From positions 40,325,684 through 40,389,683 of the forward strand of contig NC_089982.1 in NCBI RefSeq assembly GCF_036417845.1: a stretch of DNA of 64,000 nucleotides, given 5' to 3'. Position numbers and translations under genes: made by a program. This DNA comes from Apteryx mantelli. Lineage: Eukaryota; Chordata; Aves; Apterygiformes; Apterygidae. A model generated the notes under the pieces. It had not been told where the DNA came from and made no database searches. It was given only the letters and a program-made list of their open reading frames with translations. Of the stretch, positions 1 through 13,300 are shown in pieces (position 1 is the first letter of the stretch; the number at the start of each line of letters is the position of its first letter).

Positions 1-3000
1 ACATCAAGTCTGCACGCACACGCTGACAGTCTCTGAACCACTGAATCCATTTTAAGGCCTCCTACCTCAATACATGGATTTTTCAACAGACTATGCCTAA
101 AATGGCTCTACTTGCTTCTCCAGCTATCAGCAAATATGAGCATTAACAAATGTCCATAAAAGTAATGCAAAAGTGAGAAATTAGAAATGTGGCATAAAAA
201 AACTTTAAAGGAAAAGAGAAGTGGGGAGGGGTTTCTGTGTGTTTTCCTAAGGAGAAAATATATTGCTTGAAAATTTTGGCTTTAATTCATAAGTATTTCT
301 TTTCAAAATAAAAAATGAAATAATTTTTAAATACTGTTAATAATAGCATTATAAGCGTTACTGTTCAGTCCTTCAACATGTTTTCTGTAAGTAATGTGTA
401 TAGCAAAATAAAGTTGTTTAATTTCATAAGCTTACAGTTTTAAGCAGTTACAGTTCGTGTGTTCATTTCACCAAATTTAAGTTCAGTTCTTAACTTCGCT
501 GGCAACACAATACCATATCTTGTTCATTTTCCAGCTTTCTAACATTTTAAACTCAGAACGTGCATTATTAGGTGCCTATTTACATTTTAATCCTGAGGCC
601 TACAAAAAGTCATTTTGTTTATAAGTCACCAGTTCTGATATTCCATTTCCAGACGTCATTTTCTCTTTCAGTTACAGAAATGCCAGTGTGTGAGCAATGT
701 ATGTGCATATTTAACGTGTGAAATATCGCCATCTCTAATACCATCTGTATGTGTCATTATGTAAAGGATCTATACTTATTTCAAAAATATAAGTAAGCCT
801 TTCCATGTTATACATAACACCTTTTAATTACACATAATCCAGAAATTGTATGAAGTTAAACATTTTAACACTTTTCTAACGTTTTCCTAACTCATGATGT
901 AATTAAGTTTACTTTTGATAAATATATTCAGTCCCACCGTTATTTTAGTTTCACAACAGATTTCCCAGGAAAGAAAGAGGGAGGGAAGACTTTTACTTGG
1001 CTTCATAATTTCCAGATACTTCATCTCTGAGAAAAGACTTCACTAAAGCAGTTACAAAGAAAGGAAATTCTTTCAAGCCTCTGAGGCACAGAGCAAAGGG
1101 AAGAAAGGTCTATAGCCTTTGTGCAAAGAGCTGAGCTTTCCTCCTGATAATTCAGGGTTTAAGGGCTTCTAAAAGAATGCCAGTGTCCCTAAGGATGTCA
1201 CCATTGTAAGTAATAATTGATCAGGAAATTATCTAGTACAGGGACCTTTACGGGTACTTTCTCCTGTGACCTCCTTCATCTGAGTTTCCTAGAAAAAGAC
1301 CACATAATTCCCTGAATACTGAATTCACAGCTGAAGCCCTCTATTATTCAGCTCCACGCTTCCTTCCTCATTCTCTGTGGCAGAAAAGAAATGAAAGGAA
1401 GAAAGGGAGCATGCTGAAATAATCAAGTGGAAAGACCATAGGTATTAGAGGCTTTAGACTCAAAACCCCCCCAAAATACTGAGAGCTGACAGTCCTTAAC
1501 AATGTGTCAAGCAAGGTGATCACCATGAACTTAGCTGCCAAAATGTCATTGGCACTTAATACCTTAGCTAACTTATCATACTTTGCCATTTAAATGACTA
1601 TTCTTGCCTCCTTGTCCTTTACTTGCCCAGACCTCTGCGACTTACTGCCTGACATATTTTGACTTCCCCAGTCAAAATAACTTCACAACTCTCCAAATCC
1701 TCCTACACTGCTCAACCCATTTCCATACAATTTTTTTTTCTCTCTTGCTGTCACTTTCCTGATGCAAGTCACATAAATAGAAAACACATAGTTATTCAGC
1801 TTTAAAGATATATTTCTGATGGGTAGATTTTCAGAGGTTCTAACTATTTCTTATATTTTCCAAGACTACCTTCTCTGTTGTTTTTACATGGTACTATCTT
1901 GGCATTGGGAATGCTGTATATAACTGTGTTTTTTGTGCACATTTGAATATATATTTAGTGCTTAAAGAACTGTAAAAAAAGGTAAAATAATAAAGTTCAA
2001 TCAAGGAAAGTGAGGATCTTCATACTCACAAGGAAAATGCTGAAGATTACTAATCTCTGGAAGATGATTATTGTCTTAAACGTGGCTTGGTAAGGAAAGA
2101 AAGAACAAAATTCAGGTGTGCTGCAGCACTTCAGATGAACAATTTATACAAGCGTGTATGTTCCAACAGTCCAACATAACATAGAAACAGCTGTAGAAGT
2201 ACCTATGTCTATAGTTAGTGTCATATAGCAAGGGAAATAAGCCACACTAGCACAAGGCCCCTAATTCTGTTTGTAGTCAGAATTAGCAACTGTTCATAGT
2301 TATTGTTAAGTGATATCAGTAAAAATCACATTCCTACCTACATTTTTACCCAAGTAAAAATCACTTACATCTATTACGGGTAAGTATTAATATCAAAGAT
2401 AAAAGGAAAAAATATTTTTACATTCCTCAGATTTTTAGTTTTGTATTTTAAATCAACCAGTCATGCTAAATGGACAAGTGAAATTGCATCCTTACAGTTT
2501 GAACATTGGTTTGGTGTCATAAACTAGCTTAAATTATTAAAGAGATGTAAAGTAGCACCTTGCCACTTTCACTGTAGAGGCATTGTTAATTGTATCCCTG
2601 CAGAGGGCAAAAGGAAATGTTTAATCCTTGTGTCATTGGGTCAGTTCTATCACCTTTGAGATTTACATGGGTCACCTTTATAGCATAACAGATTAAACTT
2701 TGAAATTATGGCTCTTGTTAAAGAACTGCAACAATATTTGGAAATGTAACCTCTGTGTTTTCTTCAGTTAGAGTTCTGATTTTTATTTTTTTAAGTTTAC
2801 CTTAACTTCACTGAAGGTCAGAATGAAAAGATGTATGACATGGGATCCAGTTTTGAGCTGATGTATCTTGCCTTTAAGAGAGTTACTGAGGCTTTTGTTC
2901 CTCAGCCATTATTTTAGATGGATCTTACACAGGCTTTTTTTCTAAGCTATTAGTGTTTTGCAGAGGTTCATGCCCAAAGGGTGTTCTCTATTTCTTTTTT

Positions 3001-6000
3001 TGTTAAATTACATTTAGAAGATAACATAAGTATTGATCTTAACAAGAAGGCAACATTGGTCAGGTGGGCTGTGATAGATATTACATTTTTGGCAAGGCTT
3101 GGTAGTTTTTATGGTTTTTATTGATCTCTCCTCTGATCTAAGTTGCTGTTCAATAGCTGAATTACTAACCTAGTTATTTCACTATAAAGAGTGACAAATA
3201 ATACTGCTTTCAGACCTACAGTGCCCTATTTCAGATTCTGGGATCCAAACACAGATTCAGTCAATACTGGTTCAAGCTAAAGGTTATTCCTTCTTCGTAA
3301 GGAACATAGGCACTTCTTCAGATGTGGAGTCACAGGACGGACATATCCACTGCTCATGTTTGCCAACAAAGGTCAAAAAGCAAGCATTAGCATTCAAGAA
3401 CATCACAGTAGTTTGGATCCTGCCTGGAGGATATGTATAGCAGCTTGAGACTGAAAATTCTGCTTCCATCTGTCTCATGCCACAGAATAGTAAAATATGC
3501 TTATACTCCTGTATGCTATCACTCAGGAATGTCAGGAGAGTCACCTTTCAGCATGAATCAGGCAGATTCCCTGGTGAAAACAAGCAGAGTGATCTGGTTT
3601 TCCTCTGCGAACACAGGTCTGCACCATAAGCACAATATGCAAATTTCATAAATCTAGTTACCTAACAGAATAACTAGAAACTGCTTAGATGTCAGGTGGA
3701 GATGTCCTATTGACAATGTCCAGCTCAGTCAAGACACAGACATATCATTGTTTGAAAGAAGGCCTTAGTGATAATTAGTCTTAAAGCTGAAAACATTCTC
3801 AATGTACCTAACTTCTGTTTTCTGTTTACAGTGCTGTTTTCTCAGCCAACTTATCCTGGACTAGATATATTTTTGTATGCTGAAAAGTGATAGATTCTAG
3901 TAAGTGCTGCAATGATTTGTGACTTTTTCTGCATCTTTTACTGGCAAAGAAACATCAGGTGAGAGATAGGATAAAGTAGGAAAGGATCAGAATGGTAAAG
4001 GTGCTTCTCAGGCAACAAAGCTGAGTCTAATAGTAGTGAAAGGGCTCTTGGGCACATCCACTCACTTTTATTGTGTGCCAGTGATACTCTTATCGAATAG
4101 CAATCACTTCATGCTTCCTCTGCTGATGTTCTAATGTCACCAGCTTGTAACTATCTGCACTGAAGCTCTAGCGCACTCTATGCACTTTATCCCCTGCCAT
4201 GCAAAGTTTTCTGAACTATATCAGGGAACTGAGAAAAAACAGTGAAGTATGGATTACTAGGGCTCCAGGCAGTCACGAAAACCTCCCTTGTAGCTCCTAG
4301 GACACAGATACTTATGGACAAAGTTACTCATTTTTCTTTTTAAAATACTGCAGAATTTAGCAGATCCGGATAGCTCTTCTGTAACTAATATGCTCAGTAA
4401 AATCTTTTCTTAAACAGTTAAGCAACTCTACAACTGAAAAGTATCCTGTTTTTCTGGCCAAGTCACCAACTAGTGACAGAAGTCTACTTTTCTCTTCTTT
4501 TCTCCAGCTCTTCTCTCTCTGCCACCTCTAGTGCCCTAAATCATGTACTGTTGTTTTTCTTTAACCCAGTAACTTGCAATATATCTATTTTGCAAACACA
4601 GAGAGAAACAGACTGATTTTTTCGACTTACAGAGATCTCAAGAGACAATAAATATTCTGTCCAGGACTGCAATCTTTTCAACATCAGAATTTACCACTTG
4701 CATCTCTTAAAAAGTAGATATAGTTGCCATATACCCACATATGAAAATCTGAGTAAAATAACCAGATGGAACCACATTATGCTGGCCTTTTTCCTGCATC
4801 ATCATCAAATCAGTCCTAGTTAAGCATGGAAAATGAGGGATCTCATTCTTAGCAAGGATTATGTGTATTTATTGGCTACAAACATGAAACAAACAATTGA
4901 TTACCTGTCAAGAACTTGAGCTCCTGAGATCATTTTTTAAAAAATAAAATCAGTACACACAAGACTAAATATCTTAGTCAGAATATGTGGCTATCATTCT
5001 GCACTGTTTTACTTGACTATATACTTCTCTATGATCCTTACAACTAATCTGCTGTAGATCCCATCTCCTTAATACACATCCAACAGAATTATTTAACCTT
5101 TTTGGCACCACAGAGGTCTGAAGCTGCTTTTGTGGAAAAGAAATTTTCTACAGACGATCCACAGACAATCGTTTTTCTTAGGCTTCCTTAGGCATCCACA
5201 GCATAGCTTCCAATGTAGCATAGAGATATCCAAATAAATTTTAAAATTCCAAGAAATAGATTAAGTGATCCTGAGTGGAACTTTTTTCAGCTATGTTTTG
5301 TGGGCTGCCTGGACCAAAGCTAGCAAGAATCTATCAGCTCTGCATTGGAGTCCACCATATGGAGATGCTGTAAGATGAGGAGAGACAATATGACAAATTG
5401 AATTGCTTCGGATTCACCAACATTGTTAGACTACAGCTGCCATTATTAATATCTATACCATATTAGATCAGCAGTCTTATAATCAGCTGTCCTTTCTGCA
5501 GCCACCAAAATCCGCATACAGCTAAGAGTCTGAACACATACCACATGTGAGACAGCTGAGGAAAGGGAAAGGTTGTGATTGCCTGAACTGAATGCATCTG
5601 CTTGTTTTGTCATACAGCTGTGACTTTTGTCTCAGCTGCCCCTGTGGCCTTGCCCCTTTCCACATCTACAGATTTGTGCAGTCCTTTATGTAACCATTTA
5701 TAGACCCTGTGGCAACACAACACCATGTAATACTGTCATGCCAAAACTTCAGCTCTTTAAGTGCCATAAGGTTGGCTACCCTGTAGTATAGTCCTTGTGG
5801 TCCCACACAAGGCCTGAGGTGATATTTAGTTAGAGGAAATATCTACTTTTTAAAAAAACTAGTCCACGCCAAAGTTTACAATGGAAATAGATGATCTCTT
5901 TTGACATAGGAATGATCTAATTGCCTTCTGTGAGGCCATCTGCCTGTTGGGTTTGCATGATAGTGAAGAACAGTAGAAAGTAGAAAGCATCTTAGTGACA

Positions 6001-7470
6001 CATCCCTGTGGGCCTCCCCCCACCCATGAAGCTATCATATAATGTTATATATAACATTCAACATACAAAGTAAAACAGTTTGGAATGAAACATCTTTCTC
6101 CTATTTCCACATATGTAATTGGATGTTATCAGGTAACCAGTTTGAAAGTGGATACAGCTGATGCTCAATAAATATAGAGCAGCCAAGCATGGAAATGATG
6201 TTCTTTCTTTGACACTCTTCTTTCTTTAGCAAGTGCATTCCTCAAATTGTTCCAGTCTGACCAAATTTTGGTTAAAATAAATCACATGTACATTTAAAGT
6301 GTGTCCTTCAATGCCACAATAATCATTGGGCTCTTAAGCCTTCTTTAGCAAAGAAATTAAGTGTATAACACAGGAGTTAGGTGGAATTTAAATAAGAAAT
6401 GCTATATAAGCTGATTTTATCTTATTGGGAAAGAACAGCTTAGTGCCTAAATTACATCTAATATTTAGGATTAGTATTAAGGACCGCAACTATTACCTAA
6501 GTCTTCAGAGGAGGCCCATCAGTTCAAATTTAATATATACCACCAAGAAACACAGCAATCTATAGCTGCTTTCACTTCAAAACCCCAGAGAACAATGGCC
6601 CCTTGTCCACTGCAGTTGTTGATTAGAAAACTTTTCTCAGTGTGTGGTTGAGGCTGTTCTTTTAACTAAGTGGGTCCAAATCCACTTAATCTGTGAACTG
6701 GAAGGTCTTAAACCCCAGCTAGCTATAAATGGGGATTATTTACCTCTCCTTTGCAGGTAGACATGATACTGTCCTAAAACAAAATCAGTCATGATTTTCT
6801 TTCTCTAGACCAGAAGAAGGAAGAAAGAGGGATCAATGATATCATAATTAAATAATAATGGCACTAACCTGAAAGAGGGGAGATGTAAACTTATTCTCTG
6901 TTCTGAGAACTATTTATAAGCCTTTTTTCCAAGTGTGATATAAAGGAAGTTGAGTTACATTTGCGCATCTGCACAGCTTTGAAAAAAAATGCTGCATATC
7001 TGTGGAGAGGGTCTGTCATTTCATATAGTTTCCAATATGATCATTCATCAAATTTATGTCTGCGGTTGACAGTTACGGTTTTCCTCTTCCCTGCTCTGTA
7101 TGTAATGTCTGTTCTTTATATTGTAAGGTTGTGTTCCAAAGAATGATCTAAAGCAATCCAGAGAAGAGAATCACTGAACAAAAGTCAAATGTGAACCTTC
7201 CTGTGAATCCAAGCGTCTGGCAAGATATGCCTGTTTGGCAGTTCTCCCACACCCACCCTGCTGCAGTTCCCAACTGATACACAAGTTGACAGGACATGCT
7301 TTGTAAGGGTTACATTTCCCAGAGTAACAAAGATGTTGAGGGAGCAGCATCTTTGACATTCCATATTTCTAACCACTCACCTTTTCTAGACACTCACCGT
7401 TTTTTAATAAAAAAAGCTAATTGCATTTTGGAACATATGTACACTTCCTTATGTAATATGCACTACCTCT
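1..7470. other. Non-coding AT-rich host DNA, no gene recognised
   Basis: I see no exon, RNA gene or recognisable transposon here. The open frames are at most about 95 codons, without recognisable motifs and rich in the codons expected from random AT-rich sequence. Old, strongly diverged repeats could be present and invisible by eye. Intergenic DNA and a long intron are equally compatible. Confidence 0.6.
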
Positions 7471-7472
7471 TG

Positions 7473-7506
7473 TTCTTTTTTTCTTTTCTTTCTTTTTTTT
7501 TTTTTC
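7473..7506 (+). repeat. Polypyrimidine (T-rich) tract
   Basis: The + strand is an uninterrupted run of T with a few C residues over about 34 bases. It is a low-complexity tract. It resembles a 3' splice-site pyrimidine tract, but no credible exon follows. Confidence 0.8.
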
Positions 7507-7882
7507 ATGAAATTCAGGTTGGGATCCCAACTACCAAGATACCGATCTCAGAAATGACTTCCACACCCTGTACAGGATTTTAATGACAAGATTGTCAAAC
7601 TGACTTAAATTCATAATATTTTCTTTCTTTCTGGGAACCCATGATACTGAATATTGTGAAATCTAAGCACACTCTAAAACAACCATTAGTGACTGCCGTA
7701 ATATGCAAAGGGATTTCACTTTATAACAAAAAAAATCATAAGAAGTTATCAATACAATTTGTTTTGACACTTTATAAAGGTCATTTGATGATAGTAAATA
7801 GGACAAGATTCAACGGACACAGAAAATTCCGATTAAATATTAAGGAAAAAGTCTTTCTCTGTAAGGATGTTTAATACTGTTA

Positions 7883-8057
7883 CGGGTTGCCCAAAGAGCA
7901 ACCTGGGGAACCTCCATCCTTGGAGGTGTTCAGGACTTGACTGGACACAGCCCTGAGCAACGTGGTCTAACTAGCCCCGCTTTGAGCAGGGGTTTGGACT
8001 AGATGATCTCTGAAGGTCCCTTCCAACCTAAGTTATTCTATGATTTTAGGATTCTGA
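7883..8057 (+). mobile_element. CR1 LINE, 5'-truncated 3' end
   Basis: The segment follows the consensus of the avian CR1 3' untranslated end. It contains, in order, the 'gttgcccaaagagc' block, the 'cttggaggtgttcagga' block, 'ctgagcaacgtggtctaa', 'gagcaggggtttggactagat' (split here as GAGCAGGGGTTTGGACTAG), 'aaggtcccttccaacc' and the terminal ATTCTATGAT repeat. CR1 is a non-LTR retrotransposon typical of birds and other reptiles. Its copies are normally 5'-truncated and lack target duplications, as here. No part of the reverse transcriptase gene remains. The copy is moderately diverged and serves as a marker of avian origin. Confidence 0.93.
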
Positions 8058-8491
8058 AAATTGAATTCCTTTTTACAATATAAAAATTACTTTTCTTAAC
8101 CAAATAGATAGAATTTTGCAAAGCTGAAGTTATTCTGGTAACCATGAACCTAATCCAAAAACGGCTATTTGAGACATTTCAGTCTTCCTCTTAGCACATA
8201 AATATGACATTCAAAATCTATGGATACAAGCCCAAATCAAGTATATTAGCACACCTGCAGAAAATAAGCTTCTTTTAAAATGACAGAAGAAAACAGTAAA
8301 TTAATTAAAGAAATAATATATTTGGTGACAACGTTAAGATCTGAAAAGCATGATTTGTCTGCATTGCCTTCAAAGAAAACCAGGCTGCCAACTAAACCGA
8401 TATCAACACTCAGATGAATTAGCCACTCAAAAATATATCTAAGCTAATAAAAATCGGGTGATCTCATGTGCCACCACATATTTCTTATTCT

Positions 8492-8513
8492 AAAAAAAAA
8501 AAAAAAAAAAAAA
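8492..8513 (+). repeat. A22 homopolymer
   Basis: Twenty-two consecutive A residues. An AATAAA hexamer lies about 45 bases upstream (around 8445-8450), so the tract could be the poly(A) tail of an old retroposed transcript. I recognise no gene body upstream and no target duplication, so a simple microsatellite is equally likely. Confidence 0.7.
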
Positions 8514-8638
8514 GAGTTTATTGCAAGCCTTCACTAGAAAACCTACTTTGCAATCTCTTTGAAAAGTTGAGAATCAGTTAAGTAATGGAAAGGAATGTCT
8601 ATGTGCTGATAATATTAGCTTTAATTAATTAAACACAC

Positions 8639-8655
8639 AGCTACCTGAGGTAGCT
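8639..8655. repeat. Short inverted repeat followed by GGTA-rich repeats
   Basis: Arms of eight bases (AGCTACCT and AGGTAGCT) flank a single G. GAGGTA and GGTAG motifs recur up to about 8690. The structure could extrude a small hairpin. No function is evident. Confidence 0.6.
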
Positions 8656-9708
8656 AGGTAGATACCTGAGGTACCAGAGGTAGGTAACACAAAATTAGGG
8701 TAAGAGTATTAGAAAAATACCATTTTAGTATGGATTGTAGGAAACAATCTTGTTCCAGGGACAAGACCAAGAACAATCTTTGTTCTTTCTGTGACAAAGT
8801 TTATGGGCAATTGCACAGTTCTGCAGGATGAAAATTGTCTTTGCAGAATTTAGAAACATGGTAAGGAATTATTCTTTCTAATGCGTATGAAATTGAAGAT
8901 CAGTTGAATGTTTTGGTCCGATCTGAATGTCCAGCAACCTAAATATGTGCTTCTCCTATATACATTGCCTATTAACTGCACCAACAAGCAGAAACCATCA
9001 GTAGGGATCACTGTATCCTCACAATTATTTTTTATTATTTTTGTCATATTTCCCAATGGTAGCAGGATGAGGGTAGTATTAAATAAATGTATGGCATAGG
9101 AGGTTGCTTGTTAACTTTCTGCCACGAAAATGACTCCCCTTGCATTAATCCAGCTCTGGCTGATGTTCAGAGATCCATGTTTAATTTAGTGTAAGAAAGT
9201 TCACAGCATAATAATTCCTCCCCATTTGCATTTTGTCTTTCACTGTTATGCTAAAATAAAAATTACAATGCTCCAGAGATGCTCTTATTTACCATATAAC
9301 CAGGACAATATTATTACCTGACAGACTGAGTTACCCAATGATCTCTGAGCATATTGCTAACACTTGCAATTGTTCATGATGGCAACGTATTTCATCTACT
9401 TACCCATCACTAATTATCATTTAATGGCAAATATGTATCAATAGGAACTCTGTACTTGTGCACTTTCCAGCTGTAAGATCTGTAGCCTAATTATTGCTCA
9501 ATGAGGTTTTAGTATTTTATTCTCTGAAATCTATTTATAGGTCTTTTTATATTTTTATATTATATTTATATTTTATATTTTACTGTCATGCTGTCATGCT
9601 ATGAAGGTTCGATAGCAACGACTGAGACAGTAATATAATAATAATAAAAAAGATGTTTATTTCCTCACACAAGTTCTTGGATTAGTAACATCCATTAAAA
9701 TAATGCGA

Positions 9709-9778
9709 TTACTAATTTAGGAAGGATAACACAAAACCATCAGTTACTAATTTAGAAAGGATAACCTGAAACCGTCGA
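9709..9778 (-). repeat. 35-bp tandem duplication inside the LTR
   Basis: Two adjacent units, 9709-9743 and 9744-9778, both begin TTACTAATTTAG and continue with a GGATAAC block and an AACC block. A shorter third start follows at 9779. They lie in the presumed R/U5 part of the minus-strand LTR. Confidence 0.75.
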
Positions 9779-10208
9779 TTACTGCGCTATTAATTGGAAG
9801 GACTGCTTATCCCTACTTGAAAGCTTTCTTGTTCACTCTCCTAGTGAGAGGGCTCTCAACCTCGAGGAGTTCCCTTCACCCAGCGTCCCAGGAAAAGGGG
9901 AGGGGGGGGATACTCACGGTCCAGCCGGAGAGGATGGTCAGGTCACGTTCCCGTCCCTGCCCAAACTCTCCTAGCTCCCAAGTCTCTTTTTATACGGCTG
10001 GGGCTCTGGGCAAACACTGCTTTTGCTGACTTTTAGCAAGTTTTGCAATCACAGGACTGTCTGTTTGTCTGCTCGGGAGGACCCTGCTAGCGAGGCAAGA
10101 CCCCAGCACCTCCGTATTGTTTCTTCCCTCCCCGGGGGTCCCTGCGGATTCCAGGTGGCAGACTTCACTTCTCCAGTCTTGTTAATCATTCCGCAGCCTT
10201 GCGCATGT

Positions 10209-10350
10209 CAGTCCTTGCGCATATCGGTTGGTAGATGACTTTAGTCCTGTTAAGTCCTCTGTTCAGCAGCTTTGTGCACCTCAGCTCTTGTGCTATCAGT
10301 TCTTCTGCATATCAATTGACAAACTTCAGTCCTGTTAACTCTTCACTCGC
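10209..10350 (-). repeat. ~87-bp duplicated U3 segment inside the LTR
   Basis: The block starting about 10209 (CAGTCCTTGCGCATATC...) recurs in diverged form from about 10296 (CAGTTCTTCTGCATATC...). Both are followed by a GACTT/AACTT-AGTCCTGTTAA block. Duplicated enhancer-like units are common in retroviral U3 regions, and the position upstream of the minus-strand TATA box fits. Confidence 0.6.
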
Positions 10351-10356
10351 CCGTCA

Positions 10357-13300
10357 TTTCCTATAATTTTAAATTCTTTATTTAAAGAGATAAAAGACAG
10401 GGGAGAAAATAATCTTTTTAAATCCATAACAAAAAGAGTTGCACATGGCTGTCTCAAAATGTACATTAATTTTAACTAAAAATAGAATATTGAAACTTAA
10501 TTAGGAAATATCTCTACCAGACAGTTAAATATATATAAAATTGTTCAGGAGCTGTAGTTTTCCAGAAGCATTATTATCTTAGGTTCATACCAGGCTGATG
10601 TAGTGTTCTTGAAATGTTACTTCCTTTACACCAGTACTGTACTTCATGGAACAAGAGGCCTCAATATTGTAATAAGTTGTGACATTCAAAATTCTTTGTG
10701 TTTTGACATGAATTGCTTATCTATATAATGTGATGTGTTGGTAGGTGTTTTAACTGAGTAAATATAGCTCTACTTTCATGGGGCTCTTTTTTCCCCACTA
10801 ATTAGCCTGTTTTATACTGAGTTTTGATCATTCATCATAATAGAATATTAGAAGAAAAAACATTTACTACATGTAAGTGAAAATATGCTAAAACTATGGT
10901 CAAACTAAAGGTAGAAGTGTACTCCTAAAATATATAAATGGGAACATTCTTAATTTTAATTGCTTGTTACTTTTATAACTAGAGTTAGTAAGAGCTCAGT
11001 AGTAGAGAGTTTTGTGATGCTGAGTAAAAATACTGCAGCCTAGATAATTATTCACAGAAATTAATGGGGGAAAATGGTGAATCTTTAACAGGGCAGCTGA
11101 AATTAAAAGTGTTTGAAGGAGATGTCATTATGAGACCAAGCAAACACTGTAATGGATGTCTGGCTGATTGAAGCAATTTTGGGATGCTGCCTGATTCAGC
11201 TGGCAGCATGAGTTTAAACACGTTTCTGTTACTCTTGTTATATGACAATGTGACTGAAATCTGAGTGTAAATACCCTAATCTTTCAAAAGGGAACAGTAT
11301 CTGATTCTTTGGAGTTTATCAAATCCTACTGCTTATTTATTCTAATGTGCAAATGCTATGCTTGTGATTATCTACTAACTTCATACAAAATAAGCTTGAC
11401 ATTGCAATTGAGATTATCATCACTTCCAGTACAGAAAATTAAACTGTTTCTGTTTCTAAAGAAGTTTCCTCACTTGATCACTAAACATACAACTGTCGCC
11501 ACCAAAAATAGGTATCTGTACTATGCAGTGTCATTGGGATTCTCAGATCTCTTCTGTTTTGCTGCAAATAGATTGACATACAATAGCTTCTGGGAGAGTG
11601 TCTCTATGAGGGGAGGACAAAGGAGCTTTCAAAAAGAAAAGAGAAAAAGTAAGCTCTTATAGTTAAAGCTGCTATGGTGGAGGCAGCCTAAAGAGTGATT
11701 CAGATATTCAGCCACTAGGTGTCCACTTTCCGGGGGGCTCAATTGCTCTCTAGCCTTTAATGTCTGTATTGAGCAGCTGTCCTTTTATTATAACAGGAAT
11801 TTAAGCACCTAGTTCACACATAGATGCTGAAAGGTAGGCATCTGAATCTCGAACTGCATCTCGCTTACAACGAAGGGATGGAAGAGCATCCAAATCCAGT
11901 GATTAATGTTAGTCGCGCAGTTTGGGAGTAGAGGGTTGTTAGGGGAAATGAACTAAAAAGAAGGAGAGGAAGAAAGCGGAATAAAGGGACAGGGCAGGTA
12001 CAGAGTGGAAAGGAAAAGAAAGAGGAAAGAAAAGGAAAAGAGTGGGAGAAAGCTAAGTCCTCAGATGCTACAGTGGAGAATTAAGTAAGTGGGTACAAAA
12101 ACCACAGCAGCACACAGCAAGAACAATACTGTCAAAGCAGATTCCCCATGTGAAAATCCAGATGAATAATTTAGCTGTTTGTTTCTGACTGGCTACACAG
12201 TGCGGTCTCCCAGCAAGACTAAGGAGAGACGCGTGCGTACGCTAACTGGCTCCTATTGTCCTCCTACGGCAGGGTCATACTCTGGTTTCTAAATTCCTAC
12301 ATCAGAAGGCCACTGAAGTTACCACTTTATGAGGAAATGAAAGTGTCTGTTGTCAGCTGTTTGCTCCTTCATGTTCAGTTATGTGGCCCAAACACCTGGC
12401 TGGGGGTGCACCATTAAGTATTTGTGTGTTTTGCAGGACTCCATGCTTGAGTGTTTGGTTTTAGTAGACTTGAAAATAAAAGTATTGTATTATATGGAAG
12501 CAAATACCATCTCACCATATAAAATTTGAGGAAAGAGCAGAAATGATTAATATATTAAATGAAACCAAGATATCATATGATAATACAACATAAACCTACC
12601 CGAGGAACCATTAGAAAATGGAGGAAGACAAACTGAAAGCTGTGCCCACAGGCCACTATTCTTTATAATCTACCTATTAACATAGTGCCTCCCGGAAATA
12701 TTGTTGCAGATGTAGGCATAATGAGACCGGAGTTACACAACAAACAAGCATCAACACGAAGATCAAAATCTGGTTCTGTACAAGTCTGAGTTTCTGAGGC
12801 GTCCATCACACTGCAGACCTTCCCAGAATGAGTTACACTGGGCTCCTCGCACCTTCAAAAATACCTGCTTAAAAGTTTGGCAAATAAATTCATATAAGGG
12901 GAAATACATTAAAGGGAAGCAGCCTGAGATTTAGAGGTGCTAGTGGACTTCTCTTCCACCTTTGGCTACAGTTTTCCTGTCTAAATCACTTCACCTCTGT
13001 ACTCATCTGATACCTTAATTGATAAGATCATTCATCCTATTTCCCTGTGAACATTTGAGGCCTCCTGAATGGTCTGGTGCTGTTCTAGTTACCACCCAGG
13101 GGAAAGTAATAATTACCAGTGCCAGCCAGATTAGATCTCAGGATCTCTTATTTTTCAGCCTCAGAAATTCCTGAGCCAAAAATCTGTTGGTAGACACTCT
13201 GAGAAGAGCAGGAAGATCTTTTTATAGCTCTCTTTTAATGATGCCCTTTTAAACAAAACTGCTTTCCTAAATCAACCATAAAGCAGCCTTGCCTGACTTG

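Larger units (their letters stand above)
8058..9583. other. Non-coding AT-rich host DNA
   Basis: No gene is recognisable. The stretch holds an A22 homopolymer and a short inverted repeat (both listed separately), and ends in a TA-rich tract of 'tatattt'-like units (about 9541-9583) into which the LTR-like block at 9584 appears to be inserted. Confidence 0.6.
9584..10356 (-). mobile_element. Probable solo LTR of an endogenous retrovirus
   Basis: A block of about 770 bp, clearly richer in G+C than its AT-rich flanks, reads as an LTR on the minus strand. A TATA box (TATAAAAAG) lies at about 9985-9996 and a poly(A) signal (AATAAA) at 9656-9661, in the right order. The proposed ends are TG at the + strand left edge and CA at the right edge. 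The five bases outside these ends, TTTAC and TTTCC, differ by one base and could be a decayed 5-bp target duplication. No internal retroviral sequence follows on either side, so I call it a solo LTR left by LTR-LTR recombination. The long distance from TATA to poly(A) signal implies a long R-U5. It shares nothing visible with the 232-bp LTRs at 48.3 and 51.3 kb. The boundaries are uncertain by tens of bases. Confidence 0.55.

Noticed and set aside
8639..8690. let-7 microRNA gene
   Set aside because: Only the first eight bases resemble let-7. The remainder does not match, and no complementary arm at precursor distance is present.
11309..11662. 117-codon plus-strand frame
   Set aside because: It is AT-rich, with hydrophobic and Lys-rich codon use expected by chance, and has no motif.
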